Shown here: one piece after another, positions 8,805 to 16,569 of the stretch
Layout: each line of letters starts with the position of its first letter
How positions within the stretch are numbered: position 1 is the stretch's first letter
Source of the DNA: an uncultured Candidatus Melainabacteria bacterium
GTDB taxonomy: Bacteria > Cyanobacteriota > Vampirovibrionia > Gastranaerophilales > Gastranaerophilaceae
DNA length: 22,419 bases
Direction of reading: 5' to 3'
Assembly (NCBI GenBank): GCA_946186335.1
Contig: CAMHMW010000013.1
Location: 1 to 22,419, forward strand
Position numbers and translations under genes: made by a program
Notes under the pieces: generated by a model
The model's input: the letters and a program-made list of their open reading frames with translations, nothing else
Told to the model about the DNA's origin: nothing
Databases searched by the model: none

Positions 8805-10088
8805 AACCCGTTCATAGATTGTGTTTATATTATTCAGAAATTCCTGCGGGTCAAAGATTTTTTCTATCTCATCAGGGGTTAAATATTTTGTAACCTCACT
8901 GTCCGATAAAAGGTTTTGTCTGAAATTTCCTTTGTTTTGGAAAGCATCAAGAGCGTTTCTCTGAACAATTGTATAGGCATCTTCTCTGGATAAACCTTTT
9001 GAAACAAGTGAGAGCAGGACTTTTTGGGAATAAACAATTCCGCCGAATTCTTCGGTATGAGAAAGCATATTGTCTTTGTGAACTACAATATTTTCCATAA
9101 CTTCGTTAAATCGGTTGAGCATAAAATCAACAAGAGTGAGTGAATCGGGGAAAATTATACGTTCTGCCGAACTGTGAGATATATCTCTTTCGTGCCACAG
9201 CGGTATATTTTCCAGTGCAACAATTGAATTTGCCCTCACAACTCTTGCCAGTCCGCATAAATTTTCGCTCAATACGGGATTTTTCTTATGAGGCATAGCG
9301 GATGAACCCTTCTGCCCTTTTCCGAAACCTTCTTCAAGTTCCAAAACTTCTGTTTTTTGAAGATGTCTGACCTCTGTTGCAAACTGTTCAATAACACTTG
9401 CAATAAGAGCTAATGACTGCATAAAGTATGCGTGATAATCTCTTGCAATAATTTGTGTTGAAATTTTTGCTGGTTTTAAATTAAGTTTTTCGCAGGTAAG
9501 TTTTTCAACCTCAGGTGAAATGTTGCTGTAAGTTCCGACAGGACCTGAGATTTGCCCTACTCTGATTTGTTCTGCTGCGTGTTCAAAATTTTCTTTTTGT
9601 CTTGTCAGAATGTCTATCCAGTTGCATAATTTAACTCCAAAGGTCATAACCTCGGCGTGTATTCCGTGTGAACGCCCTATGCAGAGGGTGTTTTTGTGTT
9701 CTGTTGCAAGTTTTTTTAAAGTATTTACAGTTTTTGTTAAATCTCCTTTTATGATTTTGGCACTGTCCTGAATTTGAAGTGCAAACGCCGTATCAATGAC
9801 ATCAGAACTTGTCATTCCGACATGAACATAACGCCCCAAATCGCCAAGGCTTTCGTTTACACAGGTCAAAAACGCAATTACATCGTGACGGACTTCCCGT
9901 TCAATTTCGTCAATTCTTTCAACTGTGAAAGATGCCTTTTTTCTGATTTCTTCTGCTGCCTCAGCAGGAATTGTACCGAGTTTTGCATAAGCATCACAAA
10001 CTGCGAGTTCCACCTGCAGATAATAGTTAAACTTTTCTTTTAATGTCCAGATTTTGGACATTTCTTCTCTTGAATATCTTTCTATCAT
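8796..10088 (-). CDS. purB: Adenylosuccinate lyase
   Basis: 430 residues, normal for the bacterial short form. The enzyme cleaves SAICAR to AICAR and adenylosuccinate to AMP in purine synthesis, as a cytoplasmic homotetramer of the fumarase/aspartase superfamily. Seen: VGMTSSDVIDT (90-100), GRSHGIHAEVMTFG (138-151) with H141, the catalytic-loop signature GSSAMPHKKNP (261-271) with S262/S263, and an all-helical body. The N-terminus MIERYSREEMSKIW is typical. No ribosome-binding site precedes the ATG. Instead TGATAGAAT, an extended -10 box, lies six bases upstream, which suggests a leaderless message. It is convergent with hemW and stands alone, away from other purine genes. Confidence 0.95.
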   Translation of the reverse strand: MIERYSREEMSKIWTLKEKFNYYLQVELAVCDAYAKLGTIPAEAAEEIRKKASFTVERIDEIEREVRHDVIAFLTCVNESLGDLGRYVHVGMTSSDVIDTAFALQIQDSAKIIKGDLTKTVNTLKKLATEHKNTLCIGRSHGIHAEVMTFGVKLCNWIDILTRQKENFEHAAEQIRVGQISGPVGTYSNISPEVEKLTCEKLNLKPAKISTQIIARDYHAYFMQSLALIASVIEQFATEVRHLQKTEVLELEEGFGKGQKGSSAMPHKKNPVLSENLCGLARVVRANSIVALENIPLWHERDISHSSAERIIFPDSLTLVDFMLNRFNEVMENIVVHKDNMLSHTEEFGGIVYSQKVLLSLVSKGLSREDAYTIVQRNALDAFQNKGNFRQNLLSDSEVTKYLTPDEIEKIFDPQEFLNNINTIYERVLG

Positions 10089-10094
10089 GATTTG

Positions 10095-10103
10095 ATTCTA
10101 TCA
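10095..10103 (-). promoter_or_regulatory. Extended -10 promoter box of purB
   Basis: On the reverse strand TGA-TAGAAT ends six bases before the purB ATG. TGn plus a 5-of-6 match to TATAAT is an extended -10 box, and the expected transcription start falls on the start codon. No matching -35 hexamer is visible (CCTCCC at 17 bases). This and the missing ribosome-binding site fit a leaderless transcript. Confidence 0.4.
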
Positions 10104-10123
10104 CAAAAAATGAAAAGGGAGGA

Positions 10124-10187
10124 TGGGGTAAAATGTATATTTATTAATTCGTAGAGATTAACAACATTTATACATTACAATACCCCA
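10124..10187. repeat. 64-bp interrupted inverted repeat between purB and the next gene
   Basis: TGGGGTA (10124-10130) and ATGTATA (10133-10139) are repeated in reverse complement as TACCCCA (10181-10187) and TATACAT (10169-10175). The gap between the two arm segments is two bases on one side and five on the other. The AT-rich middle encodes nothing. It could be a decayed MITE-like palindrome or a transcript hairpin. No T-run follows on either strand, so it is not an obvious terminator. Confidence 0.5.
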
Positions 10188-10229
10188 ACGACAAATACGG
10201 TCGTATGGAAAATTTAATATTTCTAATAC

Positions 10230-10252
10230 GTAAGTCGGGCTTTCAGCCCAAC
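10230..10252 (+). repeat. GTAA-headed short palindrome (REP-like)
   Basis: GTAA followed by GTCGGGCT, loop TTC, AGCCCAAC. It matches the palindrome at 18517-18539 except for one base in the left arm, which leaves a C/A mismatch. It sits just past the stop codon of the 10261-10758 gene. A GT-rich four-base head plus a short palindrome is the layout of REP elements mobilised by RAYT-type Y1 transposases. No such transposase is in the window. Confidence 0.6.
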
Positions 10253-10260
10253 GCTATTTC

Positions 10261-10758
10261 TTAATTAACGGACGTTTTGTATGGCATTTCCTGAGGGGTA
10301 AGCGGGTTTTCCTGAACATCATATATTCTGCTTGTATATTCCGGATTTTTTACGTTCTCAAAAACCGGTATGCTGTGTTCTCGGGTTACTCCGATTTGGT
10401 TAATCTTATTTGATAATTTTATTTCTTTTGTTGAAAGGTATTGTTTTCCTGCAAAAAAGTCAACCAGTTGTCTGAATATCATTGAATGATAAGGCATTAT
10501 TTTTACCGGAGAACTGGGGTTTGCATCTGATGTGCATATTACATTTTTGTTAACAACCATGTTTTCAATATATACGGGGCGGATGCCTTCACCGTATATT
10601 ACACGTAAAAGCATTGTAGGTCCGTTTTTTTGTTTCATTGTAACCTGTTTCCCGAGATAACAACCGTCAGGAGTTAAAAAATGACAAATGTTGCCATCCT
10701 TTTTGACAACTGCTCTGCTTGATGTGAGGTATGCCGCAACCGGCGAAATTTTTGTCAT
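10261..10758 (-). CDS. Protein of unknown function (165 aa)
   Basis: The ATG is preceded by AAGGAGAAAAA, one of the strongest ribosome-binding sites in the window, and further upstream by TTGCGG-N16-TATACT, so this is a real expressed gene. The product begins MTKISPVAAYLTSSRAVVKK and looks soluble: no signal peptide, no membrane helix, mixed beta-strand character (CHFLTPDGCYLGKQVTMKQ, TMLLRVIYGEG, PVYIENMVV), and a proline-rich tail (ENPLTPQEMPYK). Cysteines at about 25, 33 and 75 form no metal-binding pattern. I do not recognise the family. It is divergent from the tagged membrane protein at 10835 across 76 bases, so the two may share regulation. Confidence 0.7.
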   Translation of the reverse strand: MTKISPVAAYLTSSRAVVKKDGNICHFLTPDGCYLGKQVTMKQKNGPTMLLRVIYGEGIRPVYIENMVVNKNVICTSDANPSSPVKIMPYHSMIFRQLVDFFAGKQYLSTKEIKLSNKINQIGVTREHSIPVFENVKNPEYTSRIYDVQENPLTPQEMPYKTSVN

Positions 10759-10776
10759 TTTTTCTCCTTTTATTTA

Positions 10777-10804
10777 AGTATATTTAATAAATATAAAACC
10801 GCAA
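10777..10804 (-). promoter_or_regulatory. Promoter of the 165-aa gene
   Basis: On the reverse strand TTGCGG (10799-10804), 16-base spacer, TATACT (10777-10782), then the AAGGAG ribosome-binding site and ATG. The -10 matches TATAAT at 5 of 6; the -35 is moderate. It lies in the 76-base divergent gap with the 10835 gene. Confidence 0.5.
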
Positions 10805-10834
10805 AAAATTTTTTGTGCTACTTTAATAAAAAAT

Positions 10835-11653
10835 ATGAAGATTTGTTCCGTACAAAATTTTAATAATTATCGTCAGTTTTTTACGTCATCGGTTTCGGTC
10901 AACCCCCGTATATCTGGAAAATACGACAATGATGATGAAGATGATTTGCGTCAAAGAGTAGAAAGAGCAAAGAAAAACGAGTGGCTAAGAAAAGGCTCAC
11001 TCGGGGCTTTAATTCTCTGGGTTGTCGGCTCTGACCCGGTTGTTCAGAATTTATTCAAATCACAGGAAACAAAAGACAGAGAAAGAGCGGTTGTTGAATA
11101 TTTTGAGGATGTTCAGAAATATAACGATGAAAAAGTAAAAAGCGGTGCTTTGTATCATTTGAATCGTCTTGCGGATGTTGATAAACCCGAAATAACCAAG
11201 GACAGCATAAATAAATATTCTCTTAATCTGACACTTGATAACGGCAGGAAAGTTAATTTTACCGTAAATCTTGACGGAAAAGATAAGAATGTGATAGAAG
11301 GTTCTGTATTGGAAAACGGAGAACGGACAAAGTTTAAGGCGGTATTTTCCTCCGAAAAGTCTGATATATTTAAAGTTGTTATGCAAAACGCAGAAAACAA
11401 AAAATATATATTCGGGAGAAATCCAAACGGCGCATTGTATCGGGTGGTAAACGGCAAAAAAATTCCTTTGAATAGGGAAAATGTTGAAAAATATCAGAAA
11501 GAATTAAAAGATTATGAAACGCTGGATGATTTAAAATTTTTTACGGATAAAAATCCCATGTGGCGAACTCTGTTATATCTTTTGCTTGGCTATCTCGTAT
11601 TAAACGAATACGCTTTTGACAAGTTAAAACAGCGATTAGAAGATGATGAGTAA
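10835..11653 (+). CDS. Tagged membrane-associated protein of unknown function (272 aa)
   Basis: Begins MKICSVQNFNNYRQFFTSSV, a version of the N-terminal tag found in three other proteins here (hydrophobic 3 and 6, N/Y/Q-rich stretch, F16-T-S). Then an acidic patch (DNDDEDD, 31-37), a basic stretch, a short hydrophobic segment (about 54-66, SLGALILWVVG), a charged mostly beta domain (about 110-230, for example SLNLTLDNGRKVNFTVNLDG and KYIFGRNPNGALYRVVNGKK), and a C-terminal membrane helix (about 242-258, MWRTLLYLLLGYLVLNEYAF) ending in a charged tail. The middle domain may be held between two membrane segments, facing the periplasm or cytoplasm. There is no ribosome-binding site; an AT-rich TTTAAT lies 7 bases upstream of the ATG. 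Family not recognised. Confidence 0.7.
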   Translation: MKICSVQNFNNYRQFFTSSVSVNPRISGKYDNDDEDDLRQRVERAKKNEWLRKGSLGALILWVVGSDPVVQNLFKSQETKDRERAVVEYFEDVQKYNDEKVKSGALYHLNRLADVDKPEITKDSINKYSLNLTLDNGRKVNFTVNLDGKDKNVIEGSVLENGERTKFKAVFSSEKSDIFKVVMQNAENKKYIFGRNPNGALYRVVNGKKIPLNRENVEKYQKELKDYETLDDLKFFTDKNPMWRTLLYLLLGYLVLNEYAFDKLKQRLEDDE

Positions 11654-11717
11654 ATATTTTTTGCAGTGGCTTTAAGGTTGGTCATGTTTGTTTTATAATT
11701 TTGTCAGAGGTTATAAT

Positions 11718-13025
11718 TTGAAACATTCACGACTTACATTATTCATATTTTTGGCACTTGTGCTGGGGGTATTATTCGGACATTTTGCCCCGCATTATGC
11801 TGTCAAAATGCGTGCCTTGGCTTTAATATTTTTACGAATGGTAAAAATGATTATAGCGCCGTTATTGTTTGCAACCCTTGTAACAGGTATTGCAGGACAC
11901 GGAGAGGTCAAAAAACTTGGAAAAGTGGGTGTTAAAACCATTATTTATTTTGAAATCGTTACCACTCTTGCACTTATTATCGGGCTTACAATGGGAAATA
12001 TATTTAATCCCGGTAAAGGTTTTGCAACAGGAACGGTAGCAAACCCTGAACTGTTAAAAGAAGCGGGACTGATGGCAGTCACAACCCCTCATACATCGAT
12101 TGCGGAAATGATAGTAAATGTCTTTCCGACAAGTATAATTCAGGCGATGGCAGAAGGTAATCTGCTTCAAATTGTCGTTTTTTCAATCTTTATGGCACTT
12201 GCAATAATAGCGGTCGGGAAAAAAGCCGAACCCGTTATGAATGTCATGCGCTCAATTTCCGATATAATGTTTAAGTTTACCGAATACGTTATGTATTTTG
12301 CACCTCTCGGTATTTTTGGTGCTATAGCATCAACTGTCGGAATGAACGGGTTATCAATACTCAAAAACTATGCAAAAATCATATTCTCATTGTATGTTGC
12401 ACTGGCGGTATTTGTACTTTTGGTACTGTTTATTGCCTGCAAATATGCAAGAATTTCATTCAGAAATTTACTGAAAGCAATTCAGGAGCCTGCAATTCTT
12501 GCATTTTCAACCGCCAGCTCCGAAGCCGCCTTCCCGAAAGCCATAGAAATTATGGAAAAATTCGGAGTTCCTCAAAATATCGTAAGTTTTGTTATGCCGA
12601 CAGGATACACCTTTAATCTTGACGGAAGTACTCTCTATCTTGCAATGGCGGTAATTTTCTCATCCCAGATTTGCGGAATAAATCTTGATATAAACCAGCA
12701 GATACTCATGATGCTTGCACTAATGCTTACAAGTAAAGGAATTGCAGGTGTGCCGAGGGTATCGCTTGTCGTTCTTGCAGGGACTTTATCCAGTTTCAAT
12801 ATTCCGATTATAGGGGTTGCTATACTGCTTGGGATTGACCAGATTCTTGATATGGGAAGAACAACGGTTAACCTTATCGGAAACTGTGTTGCAACGGTCG
12901 TTATTGCCCGTTGGGAAAATGAATTTGATTATGATAAAATGAATGTGTTTATAAAAGATTTTGAAGCCGACAGCACTTTGGGCTGGTGGAAACCGAAACA
13001 AATTTGCGAAAATGAAGAAGGATAA
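11718..13025 (+). CDS. Dicarboxylate/amino acid:cation symporter (DAACS family, GltP/DctA-like)
   Basis: 435 residues from the TTG at 11718, chosen because CAGAGG sits seven bases upstream. A longer frame from TTG 11688 exists but has no ribosome-binding site. Family landmarks: PLLFATLVTGIAG; the hairpin-1 serine motif TASSEAAFP (265-273); PTGYTFNLDGS (294-304), equivalent to the NMDGT sodium/substrate motif; SKGIAGVP in hairpin 2; and DMGRTTVNLIGN (378-389). By analogy to GltPh, D378, R381, T382 and N385 match substrate-contacting residues, favouring glutamate/aspartate. The position of GltPh D405, a sodium ligand, is N389, as in proton-coupled members, so proton coupling is plausible. Homotrimeric inner-membrane uptake carrier. 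Only four bases separate it from ileS, so the two are probably co-transcribed. Confidence 0.9.
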   Translation: MKHSRLTLFIFLALVLGVLFGHFAPHYAVKMRALALIFLRMVKMIIAPLLFATLVTGIAGHGEVKKLGKVGVKTIIYFEIVTTLALIIGLTMGNIFNPGKGFATGTVANPELLKEAGLMAVTTPHTSIAEMIVNVFPTSIIQAMAEGNLLQIVVFSIFMALAIIAVGKKAEPVMNVMRSISDIMFKFTEYVMYFAPLGIFGAIASTVGMNGLSILKNYAKIIFSLYVALAVFVLLVLFIACKYARISFRNLLKAIQEPAILAFSTASSEAAFPKAIEIMEKFGVPQNIVSFVMPTGYTFNLDGSTLYLAMAVIFSSQICGINLDINQQILMMLALMLTSKGIAGVPRVSLVVLAGTLSSFNIPIIGVAILLGIDQILDMGRTTVNLIGNCVATVVIARWENEFDYDKMNVFIKDFEADSTLGWWKPKQICENEEG

Positions 13026-13029
13026 AACT

Positions 13030-15846
13030 ATGACAGAAACAAAAACCGAGTATAAAAATACTCTTAACTTACCTCAAACAACCTTGGCAATGCGTGCTAA
13101 TGCCACAATGAGAGAACCCGAAATTCAAAAATTCTGGGAAGATAATAAAATATATGACAAAATTCTGGAAAGCAAAGATAAATCAAATTCATTTGTTTTG
13201 CATGACGGACCTCCGTATCTGAGTTCCGAAAAAATTCACGTCGGAACAGCGATGAACAAAATTCTGAAAGATATTTTGATTAAATATAAATCTCAAAAAG
13301 GCTTTTATGCGCCTATGGTACCGGGGTATGACGGTCACGGTCTGCCGATAGAAAATGCTGTTGTAAAAAACCTGAAAGGGGGCAGACACTCAATAACAGA
13401 ACACGAATTGAGAGCAAAATGCCGTGAATTTGCACATAAAAACCTTAAAGGTCAGGAGAACGAATTTAAAAGACTCGGCGTTTTAGGTAACTGGGAAAAC
13501 CCTTATTTAACAATTAACCCCGAATACGAAGCCGAACAGGTCAGAGTATTTGGTGAAATGTATAAAAAAGGTTACATTGAAAAGGGTTTAAAACCTGTTT
13601 ACTGGTGTGCATGTTGTGAAACTGCACTTGCTGAAGCCGAGGTTGAGTACGCAGATCATACCTCAACTTCAATATATGTTCGGTTTAAGTTTGAGGATGA
13701 TAGTAAGGAAAAACTCTGTAAAAAGTTTGCCTTCCTGTCTTCCTGCTCTCAGGATATATATGCTGTTATCTGGACAACAACACCTTGGACAATTCCTTCA
13801 AATATGGCAATTTCTATGCACCCCAGATTTGAATACACTTTCTTTGAATATAAAGGTGCTGTCTATGTTGCGGCTCAGGAACTTTTGGGGGCGTTCCTGT
13901 CGGATGTTGAATGGGATGAAAAAGATATTAAAGTTCTTGGTTCCTGTTCGGGACAGGATTTGGAATTGTTAAACACAAAACATCCGCTTGTTGACAGAAA
14001 ATCACCGATAATTCTAGGGGAACACGTAACCCTTGATGCAGGTACCGGTTCTGTTCATACTGCTCCGGGACATGGTCTTGAGGACTATGAAGTAGGATGT
14101 AAATATAATATCGAAGTATTTTCACCTCTTGACGGACAGGGTGTCTGGAAAGATGAGGTCGGTATTCCTGAACTAATCGGCGTTCCTTATTATAAAGGAA
14201 ATGCGATGGTTATTGAAATGCTTGAAAAATGCGGAGCGTTACTAAAAGCACAGGATATAAACCACAGTTATCCACATTGCTGGAGATGTAAACATCCGGT
14301 AATTTACCGTGCAACTCCTCAATGGTTCGTTAAGGTTGATAAATTCCGTTCTCAGGCAATGGATGCAATTCATGGTGTCAAATGGATTCCCGCAAGCGGT
14401 GAGAACAGAATAGGTAATATGGTAGAAAGCCGTACAGACTGGTGTATTTCACGTCAAAGGGCATGGGGCGTTCCGATTCCGATTTTCTATTGTGAAGATT
14501 GCGGAGAAGTAATTTGCAGCGATGAAACCATTGAAAATGTTGCAAAAATATTTGAAAAAGAAAGTTCTGATGCGTGGGTAAAATACTCAGCAGAAGAACT
14601 TTTGCCAAACGGTTTTGTATGTCCGAAATGCGGTAAAAATCATTTCCGGAAAGAAAAAGATATTATGGATGTCTGGTTTGATTCGGGTATTTCTTGGCGT
14701 GCGGTTGTTGAAAAAAGAGCGGATGAACTTGGTCACACACCCGTTGATATGTATCTTGAAGGTTCCGACCAGCACAGAGGTTGGTTCCAGTCATCTCTGT
14801 TAACCTCAATTGCAACTCAGGGAAAAGCACCTTATAAACAGGTCTTAACTCACGGTTTTGTATTCGGGGAGGACGGTCGTAAGATGTCAAAATCTCTTGG
14901 TAATTATATCAGACCTGATGATATTATCAAAAACTACGGGGCAGATATTTTGCGGCTTTGGGCGGCTTCCGTTGATTACAGAAATGATATTAAAATCGGA
15001 AACAATATCATCGGACAGTTGACCGAAATTTTTAAGAAAACAAGAAATACCGCAAGATTTTTAATCGGTAATTTGTTTGATTTTAATCCGTCAGAAGATT
15101 ACGTTGCTTATGATGAATTAAAACCTATAGACAAATTTGCACTTCATAAACTGAATAAACTTATTGAAGAAGTTACCGTATCATTTGAAAATTATGAATT
15201 TTACAAATATTTCCAAAGCCTGCAAAACTTTGCAGCGGTTGATTTGAGTTCATTCTATCTTGATATTGTAAAAGACAGGTTATATACAGCAGGCAAAAAA
15301 TCTTTGTCAAGACGGGCATGTCAGACTGTTTTATACGAAAATCTGATGGCGCTTGTTAAGATTTTGGCACCCGTTATGCCTCATCAGGCAGAGGATATTT
15401 GGCAGAATATTCCCGAAATTCAAAGAGGCGGTCTGATGAGTATTCTTCTTTCCGATTTCCCGTCAGTTAATGCGAAATGGAATGCTCCCGAACTTGAAGA
15501 AGAATTTACAAAAATTCTTAAATCAAGAGAGGTTGTATCACGTGCTATTGAACCGTTAAGGGCTGATAAAAAAGTCGGAAGTTCGTTAGAAGTTGCGGTA
15601 TGCGTGAAAGCGGAGGATGATGCCGTTTTAAAAGCCAACGAAAAAGATTTGGCGGATATTTATATTGTATCACAGGCAGCAGTAACAGATTCCGCACCGT
15701 CAGATGTTCTGAACGAATACACGGAGGACGGATACACCGTATGGGTAACAAAAGCACACGGCGAAAAATGTGTTCGCTGCTGGAAATATCGTGAACTCAA
15801 TGAGGACGGAATTTGTCCTGACTGTTTGGAGGCGGTAAACGAATAA
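13030..15846 (+). CDS. ileS: Isoleucyl-tRNA synthetase
   Basis: 938 residues from the ATG at 13030, behind AGAAGGA; a longer open frame back to 12961 overlaps the symporter gene and is unlikely. It charges tRNA-Ile with isoleucine. Seen: N-terminal NLPQTTLAMRANA, REPEIQKFW; catalytic DGPPY (59-63); then IHVGT (69-73) where IleRS normally has HIGH; the editing-domain threonine-rich WTTTPWTIPSN and HTAPGHGLEDY with its conserved Asp; CWRCKHPVIYRATPQWF; DVWFDSG; KMSKS intact (618-622); and a C-terminal zinc site C914/C917/C929/C932. An extra CxxC pair (YCEDC, VCPKC) lies near 495-535. The HIGH variant, with its last His replaced by Thr and one extra residue before it, is the one oddity. Otherwise it looks fully functional. 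Confidence 0.95.
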   Translation: MTETKTEYKNTLNLPQTTLAMRANATMREPEIQKFWEDNKIYDKILESKDKSNSFVLHDGPPYLSSEKIHVGTAMNKILKDILIKYKSQKGFYAPMVPGYDGHGLPIENAVVKNLKGGRHSITEHELRAKCREFAHKNLKGQENEFKRLGVLGNWENPYLTINPEYEAEQVRVFGEMYKKGYIEKGLKPVYWCACCETALAEAEVEYADHTSTSIYVRFKFEDDSKEKLCKKFAFLSSCSQDIYAVIWTTTPWTIPSNMAISMHPRFEYTFFEYKGAVYVAAQELLGAFLSDVEWDEKDIKVLGSCSGQDLELLNTKHPLVDRKSPIILGEHVTLDAGTGSVHTAPGHGLEDYEVGCKYNIEVFSPLDGQGVWKDEVGIPELIGVPYYKGNAMVIEMLEKCGALLKAQDINHSYPHCWRCKHPVIYRATPQWFVKVDKFRSQAMDAIHGVKWIPASGENRIGNMVESRTDWCISRQRAWGVPIPIFYCEDCGEVICSDETIENVAKIFEKESSDAWVKYSAEELLPNGFVCPKCGKNHFRKEKDIMDVWFDSGISWRAVVEKRADELGHTPVDMYLEGSDQHRGWFQSSLLTSIATQGKAPYKQVLTHGFVFGEDGRKMSKSLGNYIRPDDIIKNYGADILRLWAASVDYRNDIKIGNNIIGQLTEIFKKTRNTARFLIGNLFDFNPSEDYVAYDELKPIDKFALHKLNKLIEEVTVSFENYEFYKYFQSLQNFAAVDLSSFYLDIVKDRLYTAGKKSLSRRACQTVLYENLMALVKILAPVMPHQAEDIWQNIPEIQRGGLMSILLSDFPSVNAKWNAPELEEEFTKILKSREVVSRAIEPLRADKKVGSSLEVAVCVKAEDDAVLKANEKDLADIYIVSQAAVTDSAPSDVLNEYTEDGYTVWVTKAHGEKCVRCWKYRELNEDGICPDCLEAVNE

Positions 15847-15858
15847 TTTTTAAAACAA

Positions 15859-15888
15859 AAAAAGCCGGCGTTCAAACGCCGGCTTTTT
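15859..15888. terminator. Bidirectional intrinsic terminator between ileS and the convergent 135-aa gene
   Basis: A perfect GC-rich stem (GCCGGCGT, loop TCAA, ACGCCGGC) is flanked by AAAAA on the left and TTTTT on the right, so it ends with a U-run on both strands. It lies 13 bases after the ileS stop and 28 bases before the end of the convergent gene. Confidence 0.93.
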
Positions 15889-15915
15889 ATTTTATATTAT
15901 GTTTTAATTTTTCTG

Positions 15916-16323
15916 TTACTGTTCTTGTTTAGGTCCGCTGAATGAATTGACTACATCCACAATTCCTTCGTTTATGTTTTTCATTACGCTGTTCAAATTA
16001 CCTTTGTATTTACGTCCCAGAATTACAAGAAGAATAATCCAGCCAATCGGGGTAAATATCAGGAAGTTCTTTGCAATTTCACGAATCATTATTTGCAGAG
16101 GTCTTTCCGTAAAATCACCCACCGCAGAATTGAGGATGTCTTTTATACCCTCCTCATCATTATTTTTCTTAGCGTGATTGCTGGCATTACCGCTCGTATT
16201 GCCTTTACTGTTGTTATAAAAATTTGTATTATTATTCAGTTTAAATCCCGAATTTGCGGAAAAATCCACTTTTCCCGGCGATGCGGTCATTGATCCGAAT
16301 GGATTTGAGGTAGGTGGTGTCAT
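15916..16323 (-). CDS. Small single-pass membrane protein of unknown function (135 aa)
   Basis: The ATG follows AAGGAGAGCAC, a strong ribosome-binding site, and a perfect TATAAT is at 16353-16358 on this strand, so it is a real gene. Residues 1-55 are low-complexity, rich in Asn/Ser/Gly/Thr, and include KVDFSANSGFKLNNN. Residues 56-85 are amphipathic helix. A single membrane helix lies at about 86-103 (KNFLIFTPIGWIILLVILG), followed by a basic RKYKG and an amphipathic tail. There is no cleavable signal peptide. The positive-inside rule places the RKYKG tail in the cytoplasm and the Asn-rich head outside, but this is weak. VDFSAN may be a remote version of the N-terminal tag. Convergent with ileS, divergent from dnaB. 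Confidence 0.65.
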   Translation of the reverse strand: MTPPTSNPFGSMTASPGKVDFSANSGFKLNNNTNFYNNSKGNTSGNASNHAKKNNDEEGIKDILNSAVGDFTERPLQIMIREIAKNFLIFTPIGWIILLVILGRKYKGNLNSVMKNINEGIVDVVNSFSGPKQEQ

Positions 16324-16492
16324 GTGCTCTCCTTAATACAAATGATATATATATTATATAACGTTTTATATATTCAAAAATTGCACATGCTTTTTCTCTT
16401 TGTTACATTTATTTACAAAACCCCTAAATGCACAGTTGAAATGCGTTAGCTCTGCATGTAAATTATTTGTAATAACAAAATTTTTTATCACC

Positions 16493-16521
16493 ATGACAGG
16501 ATATTTGTGTATTACTATATT
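16493..16521 (+). promoter_or_regulatory. dnaB promoter
   Basis: ATGACA (16493-16498), a 17-base spacer and TATATT (16516-16521) match the vegetative consensus at 5 of 6 in each box with ideal spacing. The expected start is near 16528, leaving a leader of about 40 bases that holds the AAGGA ribosome-binding site. The rest of 16324-16492 holds the opposite-strand promoter region of the 135-aa gene and no gene I can support. Confidence 0.65.
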
Positions 16522-16569
16522 AATGTAAAAGAAATTTGATAAAAGTAAGTTAGTAAGTAAGGAATTTAT

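Noticed and set aside
12961..13029. Upstream extension of ileS by 23 codons
   Set aside because: It would lie inside the symporter gene in another frame; the ATG at 13030 has AGAAGGA in front and the expected N-terminus.
13030..13060. T-box riboswitch in front of ileS
   Set aside because: Only four bases separate ileS from the symporter gene, so there is no room for a leader.
15859..15888. Palindromic repeat element after ileS
   Set aside because: The A-run and T-run flanking a perfect GC stem between convergent genes are fully explained by a bidirectional terminator.
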